A stretch of DNA of 6,468 nucleotides from Ruminococcus sp. UBA3387 (GTDB lineage: Bacteria > Bacillota > Clostridia > Oscillospirales > Ruminococcaceae), in the NCBI GenBank assembly GCA_002358895.1, contig DEPR01000025.1:9791-16258 (forward strand). The letters run 5' to 3'. The translations under genes and the position numbers were made by a program. The stretch's first letter is position 1. Every line of letters starts with the position of its first letter. This document shows positions 1 through 5,376 of this stretch, piece after piece. The notes beneath the pieces were generated by a model. That model made no database searches and was not told the origin of the DNA. It saw nothing but the letters and a program-made list of their open reading frames with translations.

Positions 1-53
1 GCAACATACGGCTCTATATTTATAAGGTTTTTCTGCCAGGGTTTTTCTATCAT
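1..53 (-). CDS. Probable histidinol-phosphate aminotransferase-like PLP enzyme, N-terminal fragment (runs off left edge)
   Basis: Only the first 17 codons and part of the next are present, reading MIEKPWQKNLINIEPYV and then leaving the window. The ATG is preceded by a strong GGAGGA Shine-Dalgarno with 7-nt spacing, so the start is well supported although the gene is cut. The pattern Trp, Asn-Leu, then Ile-Glu-Pro-Tyr-Val resembles the N terminus of HisC-type fold-I PLP aminotransferases, which usually continue PGEQP. That family transfers an amino group between histidinol phosphate (or related substrates) and glutamate/2-oxoglutarate in the cytoplasm. The gene follows rmuC by 15 nt with no terminator between, so it is probably cotranscribed with it. 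Existence of a gene is near certain. The family call rests on one short N-terminal signature, and the substrate cannot be inferred. Confidence 0.55.
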   Translation of the reverse strand, partial: MIEKPWQKNLINIEPYV

Positions 54-60
54 TTTTTGT

Positions 61-66
61 TCCTCC
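61..66 (-). promoter_or_regulatory. Shine-Dalgarno of the gene downstream of rmuC
   Basis: GGAGGA on the minus strand lies 7 nt before the ATG at 53. It sits in the 15-nt gap after the rmuC stop and is the main evidence that a new gene starts there. Confidence 0.8.
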
Positions 67-68
67 GT

Positions 69-1400
69 TTATTCTTCTGTGCCAATCAGCTTGATTGACA
101 TATCCGAATCAAGCTTATCAACCTCTCTGAGCTTACGGTTGATTTGTCTTGTTCTTACGCCAACCAGCTTATCAAGCTCCTCGTCAACCTTTCTTATTCT
201 ATCCTTTGCAGATGTAAGCACCTTTTCAAAGGTTTCAAACTCGGTCTTGACTGCACCGAGAACCTGCCACACTTCGCCGCTGCGTTTCTGTATTGCAAGG
301 GTTCTGAAGCCCATCTGAAGTGAATTGAGCATTGCAGCCATTGTAGACGGACCTGCAATATTCACCTGATAGTCCTTCTGCAAAATTTCAACAAGCCCGT
401 GGTTTACAACCTCTGCATAAAGCCCCTCAAAAGGCAAAAACATTATTGCAAAGTTTGTTGTATAAGGTGGGCAGATATATTTATCTTTAATATCCTTGGC
501 ACATTTTTTGATAATTGTTTCAAGGTTTTTATATGCTGTTTTAACGGCATCTGCTGAGCCTGATTCATATGCGTCCTGAAGTGAAGCATATGTATCTCCC
601 GGGAATTTTGAGTCAATAGGCAGGTAGATATGTTCACCCTCTACGTTGCCCGGAAGCTTAACTGCATATTCAACACGGTTTGTGCTGTTTGGAACTGTAG
701 GGACTTCGGTGTCATACTGGTCAGGCGTAAGAATTTCCTGAAGAATTGCACCCAGCTGGATTTCACCGAGAATACCTCTTGTCTTTACATTTGAAAGGAC
801 TTTTTTAAGGTCGCCGACACCTGTAGCAAGATTCTGCATTTCGCCAAGCCCCTTATAAACCTCCTCAAGACGTTCACTTACAAGCTTAAAGGACTGGTTC
901 ATCTTATCTTCAAGGGTTTTCTGGAGCTTTTCGTCAACGGTTGTTCTGATTTCGTCCAGCTTTTTATTATTATCCTCCTGGATATAGTTAAGCTGTTTTG
1001 AGATTGTACCTCTCATTGCTTCAAGCTTCTGCTCGTTATTTGCTTCAAGAGTTTTGAAACGGTTTTCAAGGTTTTTCATCTGTGCAGAAACAGCTTCACT
1101 CATAGCCTGCTGTTTATCGGTAACAGACTTGTCCATATCTTCAATACGCTTGCTCTGTCCGTCAAAGGCAATACGCTGATTTTCAATCATCAGGTCTCCC
1201 AGGTTTTTCACCGAGTTCTGTATATTTGTTGTGATTTCCTGACGCTGTTCACGCAGGTTTGCAGAGTTTTCCGATTTCAGCTTTTCCAGCTGTTCAGACA
1301 ACTCTTTAAATGATTTATCATCGCTTTTGCCTGATTTTATAATCACAACAACCAACAAAACGATTGCAACAATTATACACACTAAAATTGCTATATCCAT
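69..1400 (-). CDS. rmuC: DNA recombination protein RmuC
   Basis: This 443-residue protein has RmuC architecture. Residues 1-21 form one N-terminal membrane helix, about 30-185 is a long Lys/Glu/Gln-rich coiled coil, and about 195-400 is the conserved RmuC domain. Landmarks are KTRGILGEIQLGAIL (206-220), PIDSKFPGDTYASL (261-274), MFLPFEGLYAEVV (320-332) and IAGPSTMAAMLNSLQMGFRT (348-367). The family is linked to the restrictase/nuclease-like superfamily, and in E. coli it limits inversion at short inverted repeats; its biochemical activity is poorly defined. The start at 1400 is chosen because AGGAG lies 8 nt upstream and the membrane helix begins at once. An in-frame ATG at 1439 would add 13 residues but lies about at or upstream of the predicted transcription start. 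The gene is divergent from recG and is followed after 15 nt by a probable aminotransferase gene. Confidence 0.93.
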   Translation of the reverse strand: MDIAILVCIIVAIVLLVVVIIKSGKSDDKSFKELSEQLEKLKSENSANLREQRQEITTNIQNSVKNLGDLMIENQRIAFDGQSKRIEDMDKSVTDKQQAMSEAVSAQMKNLENRFKTLEANNEQKLEAMRGTISKQLNYIQEDNNKKLDEIRTTVDEKLQKTLEDKMNQSFKLVSERLEEVYKGLGEMQNLATGVGDLKKVLSNVKTRGILGEIQLGAILQEILTPDQYDTEVPTVPNSTNRVEYAVKLPGNVEGEHIYLPIDSKFPGDTYASLQDAYESGSADAVKTAYKNLETIIKKCAKDIKDKYICPPYTTNFAIMFLPFEGLYAEVVNHGLVEILQKDYQVNIAGPSTMAAMLNSLQMGFRTLAIQKRSGEVWQVLGAVKTEFETFEKVLTSAKDRIRKVDEELDKLVGVRTRQINRKLREVDKLDSDMSIKLIGTEE

Positions 1401-1408
1401 TTCAACAT

Positions 1409-1413
1409 CTCCT
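1409..1413 (-). promoter_or_regulatory. Shine-Dalgarno that sets the rmuC start
   Basis: AGGAG on the minus strand lies 8 nt before the ATG at 1400. It favours that start over the in-frame ATG at 1439, which has no comparable site. Confidence 0.8.
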
Positions 1414-1440
1414 GCTTTTAATATTTCATATACTATCAAC

Positions 1441-1469
1441 AGTATACCATATCTTTGCTTTTTTTACAA
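1441..1469 (-). promoter_or_regulatory. Sigma-A-type promoter of rmuC
   Basis: On the minus strand a -35 box TTGTAA (1464-1469) is separated by 17 bp from a -10 box TATACT (1441-1446). The bases just before the -10 read TGG, an extended -10. Transcription would begin near 1434, giving a leader of about 34 nt before the rmuC ATG at 1400. The -35 faces the recG promoter -35 with 9 bp between them. Predicted by eye only. Confidence 0.72.
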
Positions 1470-1478
1470 GTCGGTGTC

Positions 1479-1507
1479 TTGAAAATAGTGCATAAATATG
1501 GTATCAT
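1479..1507 (+). promoter_or_regulatory. Sigma-A-type promoter of the recG operon
   Basis: A -35 box TTGAAA (1479-1484), a 17-bp spacer and a -10 box TATCAT (1502-1507) lie upstream of recG. The -10 is preceded by TGG (1499-1501), making it an extended -10. Transcription would start near 1514, about 24 nt before the recG ATG, leaving the AGGAG site intact in the leader. No other convincing promoter is visible before the LUD gene or the membrane protein gene, so this one probably drives all three. Confidence 0.72.
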
Positions 1508-1524
1508 AAAAATATATACGGGAA

Positions 1525-1529
1525 AGGAG
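1525..1529 (+). promoter_or_regulatory. Shine-Dalgarno that sets the recG start
   Basis: AGGAG ends at 1529, 8 nt before the ATG at 1538. The in-frame GTG at 1529 begins on the last base of this site and so cannot be the start it serves. Confidence 0.85.
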
Positions 1530-1537
1530 TGGGTTAT

Positions 1538-3580
1538 ATGTTGCCTCAGCAGATGGAAAAGGAAATAACATATGTAAAGGGCGTTGGGCCGAAACGTGCC
1601 GAGTGTTATGAAAAACTGGGCATAAAGACTGTTCACGACCTGCTTAACCACTTCCCGAGAAATTATATTGACTTTTCAAATCCTCTTTCCATAAGAGAGG
1701 CAGCCTTATCACCTGAAGATGCTGTTGCCATAAGGGGCAGGGTTGTAAAAAAGCTATCGGGTGCAAGGATAAGAAAGGGACTTACCATATACAAGGTTAT
1801 TTTTACTGATGACCGCACCGATCTTACTATTATTATATACAACAGTGAATTTGCCTTTAATCAGCTGAAAGCGGGCGAGGAATATATTATCTACGGCAAG
1901 GTTACGGGTAATCTTATCAGGCACGAGATAACAAACCCTCTGGTTATGCCAATAGATTTTCCTGACAAGATACAACCTGTTTATTCTCTTACTGAGGGGC
2001 TTTCCCAAAACCTTGTCAGACAGGCTATGCACAACGCTTTATCGGCTTTTGATGACAAGATTTATGAGCCTATGCCAAAGGAGATTATGTCGGAATTTTC
2101 TTTGTGTTCATACAATTTTGCTCTGGAGAACATTCACTTTCCAAAGGATTTCCATTCCTGTCAGATTGCAAAAAAACGACTTGTTTTTGACGAGCTTCTG
2201 ACGTTACAGCTTGGAATGCATATGATGAAAAACCGTACGCAGAATTCCACAGGCTGTCAGATGACGAATATAGATATTTCTGAGTTTTACAACGCTTTGC
2301 CGTTTGAGTTGACAAAAGGTCAGAGAGACGCCATAGAGGACTGTATGGGGGATATGTGCAAAAGCTACCCTATGAATCGCCTTGTTCAGGGTGATGTTGG
2401 TTCAGGTAAGACAGCTGTTGCTGCAGGAGCAGCATATTTTGCCCACAAAAACGGCTTCCAGACGGCAATTATGGCTCCCACCGAAATACTTGCTATTCAG
2501 CATTATCAGACCTTATCGGAATTTCTTGAGCCGTTGGGCATAAAGGTTGCTCTGCTTACAGGGTCGCTTACGCCCAAGCAGAAAAGGACTTTGAAAGAGC
2601 AGATTGCCAACGGCGAATACAGCGTTATTGCGGGGACTCACGCACTTGTTCAGCAGTCAACGGAATTCAGACGATTGGGGCTTGTGATTACAGATGAACA
2701 GCATCGTTTCGGAGTTGAACAGCGTGCAACACTTGCGAAAAAGGGCGAAAATCCACACAAGCTGGTTATGTCGGCAACACCTATTCCGAGAACTCTTGCA
2801 ATGATGATATACGGAGACCTGGATATTTCAATATTATCTGAGCTTCCCAAGGGCAGACAGCCTGTTGAGACTTATGCTGTTACAGGCAAACTGAGAAAGC
2901 GTGCTTTCGGTTTTGTAAGAGAACGACTTGATGAGGGCAGGCAGGGGTATATAGTTTGTCCTATGATTGAAGAAAACGAAATGGACCTTCAGGACGTAAA
3001 AAGCTATGCAAAAAAGCTGTCCGAGGAGGATTTCAAGAATTACAGGGTAGGGCTTCTTCACGGAAAGCTGTCTCCTGCAGAAAAAGAACAGATAATGGCT
3101 GATTTCAAGGCACACAACATAGATTTGCTGGTATCAACCACGGTAATTGAGGTTGGAGTCGACGTGCCCAATGCTGTTGTAATGTTGATTGAAAATGCTG
3201 ACAGATTCGGACTTTCACAGCTTCATCAGCTGAGAGGACGTGTCGGACGTGGAAAGCATCAGTCATATTGTATCCTTGTTACGGACAACGTAACCGAGGA
3301 CAGCCGAAAAAGGCTTAGAATACTCACTAAAATTCACGATGGCTTTAAGATATCCGAAGAAGATTTAAAGCTTCGTGGTCCCGGAGACTTTTTCGGCAGT
3401 AGACAGCACGGCTTGCCACCGCTTAAAATCGCTGATATGTCAGAGGATTTTCAGGTGTTGAAGCTTGCTCAAAAGGCGGCTCAGATGATAACCACTGCTG
3501 ACCCTGAGCTGAAAAAGCCTGAAAACCGTGAGATAAAACAGCTTGCAAAAATGCTTTTTGAAAATAAACTGATTGACTAA
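1538..3580 (+). CDS. recG: ATP-dependent DNA helicase RecG
   Basis: This 680-residue protein is full length for RecG, the double-strand DNA translocase that regresses stalled replication forks and remodels branched recombination intermediates. An N-terminal helix-hairpin-helix-like segment (VKGVGPKRAECYEKLGI, 13-29) leads into the OB-fold wedge region (about 60-145). The superfamily 2 helicase core follows: Walker A GDVGSGKT (285-292), motif Ia APTEILA (313-319), DEQH box (386-389), SATPIPRTL (412-420), TTVIEVGVDVPNA (534-546) and motif VI QLHQLRGRVGRG (561-572). The RecG C-terminal TRG-like region is present at about 605-625, including GPGDFFGSRQHG. No key residue is missing. The ATG at 1538 is chosen over the GTG at 1529 because that GTG overlaps the ribosome-binding site. 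It is the first gene of an apparent three-gene operon. Confidence 0.97.
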   Translation: MLPQQMEKEITYVKGVGPKRAECYEKLGIKTVHDLLNHFPRNYIDFSNPLSIREAALSPEDAVAIRGRVVKKLSGARIRKGLTIYKVIFTDDRTDLTIIIYNSEFAFNQLKAGEEYIIYGKVTGNLIRHEITNPLVMPIDFPDKIQPVYSLTEGLSQNLVRQAMHNALSAFDDKIYEPMPKEIMSEFSLCSYNFALENIHFPKDFHSCQIAKKRLVFDELLTLQLGMHMMKNRTQNSTGCQMTNIDISEFYNALPFELTKGQRDAIEDCMGDMCKSYPMNRLVQGDVGSGKTAVAAGAAYFAHKNGFQTAIMAPTEILAIQHYQTLSEFLEPLGIKVALLTGSLTPKQKRTLKEQIANGEYSVIAGTHALVQQSTEFRRLGLVITDEQHRFGVEQRATLAKKGENPHKLVMSATPIPRTLAMMIYGDLDISILSELPKGRQPVETYAVTGKLRKRAFGFVRERLDEGRQGYIVCPMIEENEMDLQDVKSYAKKLSEEDFKNYRVGLLHGKLSPAEKEQIMADFKAHNIDLLVSTTVIEVGVDVPNAVVMLIENADRFGLSQLHQLRGRVGRGKHQSYCILVTDNVTEDSRKRLRILTKIHDGFKISEEDLKLRGPGDFFGSRQHGLPPLKIADMSEDFQVLKLAQKAAQMITTADPELKKPENREIKQLAKMLFENKLID

Positions 3581-3595
3581 GAAAGGGTGTAGATT

Positions 3596-4264
3596 ATGGA
3601 AAAGAGTTTGAAACAGCTTGTTGGTATGAAGCTTGAAAAGACTGCTGAAAACCTGAGAAAGAACAATATGGAGGCTTATATTGCTCAGAACAGTGAGGAG
3701 GCAGTAAAGATTGTTGAGGGATTGCTCAACGAGGGGGAGAGCATATCCTGCGGAGGTTCGGTTACTCTAAAGGAGACAGGTGTTTATGACCTTATGACAT
3801 CGGGGAAATACAATTTTCTTGACCGTTCAAAGGCAAAGACTGTTGAAGAAATCGAGGCTGTTTATCGTCAGGTGTTCAGCTGCGACACATATCTTACATC
3901 TTCAAACGCTGTTACTGAAAACGGTGAGCTTTATAACGTTGACGGTAATTCCAACAGGGTTGCCGCAATCTGCTACGGGCCAAAGTCGGTAATTTTTGTC
4001 GTGGGAATGAACAAGATTGTACGCAACATTGACGAGGCGATCACAAGGGTAAAATCTGTTGCTGCACCACCTAACTGTATTCGTCTTGACAAAAAAACTC
4101 CTTGCTATGCAACAGGCGAATGTATTTCACTCAAGCAGGGTGGAGATATGCCAAGCGGATGCAAATGTGAGGACAGAATTTGCTGTAACTATGTGGTTTC
4201 GGCTTATCAGCGTCATAAAAATCGTTTCAAGGTAATTTTAGTTGCTGAAAATCTCGGCTATTAA
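3596..4264 (+). CDS. LUD domain (LutC/YkgG-like) protein with Cys-rich C terminus
   Basis: This 222-residue protein has the LUD (formerly DUF162) fold seen in LutC/YkgG proteins: SCGGSVTLKETGVYDLM (51-67), the Ala/Ser-rich TYLTSSNAVTENGELYNVDG stretch (98-117), GNSNRVAAICYGPKSVIFV (117-135) and VGMNKIV (136-142). LutC with LutA and LutB oxidises L-lactate, but neither partner is in view, so a lactate role is not supported here. The C-terminal 60 residues carry Cys161, 170, 176, 189, 191, 196 and 197, in PCYATGEC and GCKCEDRICC; such clusters could bind a metal or Fe-S centre, which is inference. The protein ends in ENLGY, as many stand-alone members do. The ATG follows AAAGGGTG by 6 nt and lies 15 nt after recG, so cotranscription is likely. 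Family call is firm; function is unknown. Confidence 0.88.
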   Translation: MEKSLKQLVGMKLEKTAENLRKNNMEAYIAQNSEEAVKIVEGLLNEGESISCGGSVTLKETGVYDLMTSGKYNFLDRSKAKTVEEIEAVYRQVFSCDTYLTSSNAVTENGELYNVDGNSNRVAAICYGPKSVIFVVGMNKIVRNIDEAITRVKSVAAPPNCIRLDKKTPCYATGECISLKQGGDMPSGCKCEDRICCNYVVSAYQRHKNRFKVILVAENLGY

Positions 4265-4279
4265 CGGAAAGGGAAAAAG

Positions 4280-4807
4280 ATGGATTCGTTAAAATTTCTG
4301 CTTTATACATTGGGAAGAATAGGCGTGCTTATTATGGTGAACCTGTTTGCATCATTCACAGGTAAAATTCTTTTACCTGCTGTTGCAAGCTTTGTGCCTG
4401 AAAGGTCGGCTGTAAGTCAGTTTGTACTTAATGAAGTCAACTGCTCGGTTATTGCCTGGCTTGTGCTTTTAGCATTTATGCTGGTACTGTTTTTTGATGA
4501 CGGAAAACGCCACGCAGCATACGACATCTGGAACAGCATAAATGTTATGATTGTGCTGATATTAATGCTTCTGATATATTTTGTGCCTGCTGTTTTCCGT
4601 AGTTCATTCCACGCTGAGGGCAAGGGAAAGGCTTTTTATTCCATTGTTTATTTCCCTGTTTACTGGCTTGAAGAAAAATTCGGTATGGCATACACATCGG
4701 CGGCAGGTATCGGCATTGGCTTGATTTTAATTCTGCTTTTTGTTGTATATGTTATTTCCTACAAGCTATATATGAAGAAGCACAAGTCGTTATATAAATA
4801 TGATTAG
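4280..4807 (+). CDS. Integral membrane protein of unknown function
   Basis: I do not recognise this 175-residue protein. Hydrophobic stretches at about 5-37, 55-72, 86-106 and 140-163 suggest three or four membrane helices; the first is long and may be a helix plus a re-entrant segment. Charged loops lie at 73-79 (DDGKRHA) and 111-118, where Lys and His sit beside an aromatic run (AFYSIVYFPVYWLEEKF). The C terminus is strongly basic and Tyr-rich (YKLYMKKHKSLYKYD), so it is probably cytoplasmic by the positive-inside rule. No catalytic or ligand motif stands out. The ATG lies 15 nt after the LUD stop, behind a modest GGAAAGGG site with 6-nt spacing, and a terminator follows immediately, making it the last gene of the recG operon. 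It is surely coding but functionally blank. Confidence 0.82.
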   Translation: MDSLKFLLYTLGRIGVLIMVNLFASFTGKILLPAVASFVPERSAVSQFVLNEVNCSVIAWLVLLAFMLVLFFDDGKRHAAYDIWNSINVMIVLILMLLIYFVPAVFRSSFHAEGKGKAFYSIVYFPVYWLEEKFGMAYTSAAGIGIGLILILLFVVYVISYKLYMKKHKSLYKYD

Positions 4808-4811
4808 TATG

Positions 4812-4842
4812 AAAGGCAACCAACAGGTTGCCTTTTTGTTTA
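4812..4842 (+). terminator. Rho-independent terminator of the recG operon
   Basis: A perfect 10-bp stem (4812-4821 with 4826-4835) encloses an AACA tetraloop. The 3' arm runs into a T-rich tail, TTTTTGTTT. It begins 4 nt after the stop codon of the membrane protein gene and closes the recG transcript. Confidence 0.9.
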
Positions 4843-4879
4843 TCACATCTTGTACTGCAACGGAATATATTGTAGTATG

Positions 4880-4884
4880 GGAGG
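4880..4884 (+). promoter_or_regulatory. Shine-Dalgarno that sets the start of the Cys-rich membrane protein
   Basis: GGAGG within GGGAGGTG lies 7 nt before the ATG at 4892. An upstream in-frame start at 4850 (TTG) would add 14 residues and has no such site. Confidence 0.85.
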
Positions 4885-4891
4885 TGAAATA

Positions 4892-5317
4892 ATGAGAAAA
4901 TGTAATTGTGAATGCAGACTTGGCTGTATAGGTATCAGCGTGGTTGCAAGCCTTATTATCGGTATTGTGGCAGCATTTCTTACCTTTTCGGCAGTTATAA
5001 CTCTTGCTCCTGCTTTCTTGTGGGCAGCATTGGGTACAGCTGTAGTTTTTCTTGCATTGCTTTTAGGCTATGGACTTTTTACAGGTGCAACAGGTAGCAG
5101 TGATTGTGAATGTCCCATAATCAGAACGGTAATTGTAGGTATACTGGGTGCAATTCTCACATCACTTGTGCTTCTTGGCATAACATTTGCTGCAACAAGT
5201 GTAATCGGTGCAATAATCGCAGGCTTGCTTATTGCTTTTCTTGCTTTGATTTTCTTGGCAGTTTCCTGCCTCATTCTCTGTAAGGCAGGTTGTGGCGATT
5301 GTGAAAACGACAGATGA
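4892..5317 (+). CDS. Small four-helix membrane protein with cysteine clusters, unknown function
   Basis: This 141-residue protein is mostly hydrophobic, with four predicted membrane helices at about 12-34, 38-62, 77-102 and 104-130. It has ten cysteines: an N-terminal CNCECRLGC (Cys4, 6, 8, 12), CEC in the central loop (72, 74), and Cys126, 130, 134 and 137 at the end of the last helix and the tail (CKAGCGDC). With four helices, the N terminus, central loop and C terminus lie on the same face. All charged residues also fall in those parts and none in the other two loops, which suggests that face is cytoplasmic. I do not recognise a named family; small Cys-tipped membrane proteins of this kind occur in Clostridia, but I cannot assign a role. 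The start is set by GGAGG 7 nt upstream. The gene is bounded by terminators on both sides, so it is probably a single-gene unit, though I found no convincing promoter in the 50-nt gap. Confidence 0.85.
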   Translation: MRKCNCECRLGCIGISVVASLIIGIVAAFLTFSAVITLAPAFLWAALGTAVVFLALLLGYGLFTGATGSSDCECPIIRTVIVGILGAILTSLVLLGITFAATSVIGAIIAGLLIAFLALIFLAVSCLILCKAGCGDCENDR

Positions 5318-5346
5318 ATATATGAATATATGAAAATATGAAAAAA
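5315..5346. repeat. Short degenerate 8-bp tandem repeat
   Basis: Four consecutive 8-mers follow the stop of the Cys-rich gene: TGAATATA, TGAATATA, TGAAAATA and TGAAAAAA. The first TGA is the stop codon, and the last copy runs into the 5' arm of the terminator. On the minus strand this is a T-rich tail (TTTTTT plus interrupted T/A) that would help termination of the converging ABC-F transcript. Confidence 0.6.
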
Positions 5347-5373
5347 TCGGCATAGGTAAATCCTATGCCGATT
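5345..5373. terminator. Bidirectional rho-independent terminator between converging genes
   Basis: A perfect 12-bp stem (5345-5356 with 5362-5373) has a 5-nt loop, TAAAT. On the plus strand it is followed by AATTTATTTT; on the minus strand the stem runs into a T tract made by the A6 at 5341-5346. It starts 27 nt after the stop of the Cys-rich gene and ends 3 nt before the ABC-F stop, so it can serve both. Confidence 0.88.
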
Positions 5374-5376
5374 AAT

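Noticed and set aside
1436..1651. A 71-residue minus-strand frame overlapping the recG start and the divergent promoters
   Set aside because: It covers the RecG N terminus and both promoters, has no Shine-Dalgarno, and its composition looks like a reverse shadow.
3581..3595. Equal 15-nt gaps between the cotranscribed genes (54-68, 3581-3595, 4265-4279) as a signal
   Set aside because: The three gaps share length but not sequence beyond purine-rich ribosome-binding sites. This is normal operon spacing and probably coincidence.
4850..4878. Possible promoter for the Cys-rich gene: TTGTAC, 17 bp, TAGTAT
   Set aside because: The predicted start near 4885 would fall inside or past the GGAGG site, leaving no usable ribosome-binding site. 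An alternative -10, TATATT at 4866-4871, lacks a good -35 at the right distance. I therefore list no promoter here.
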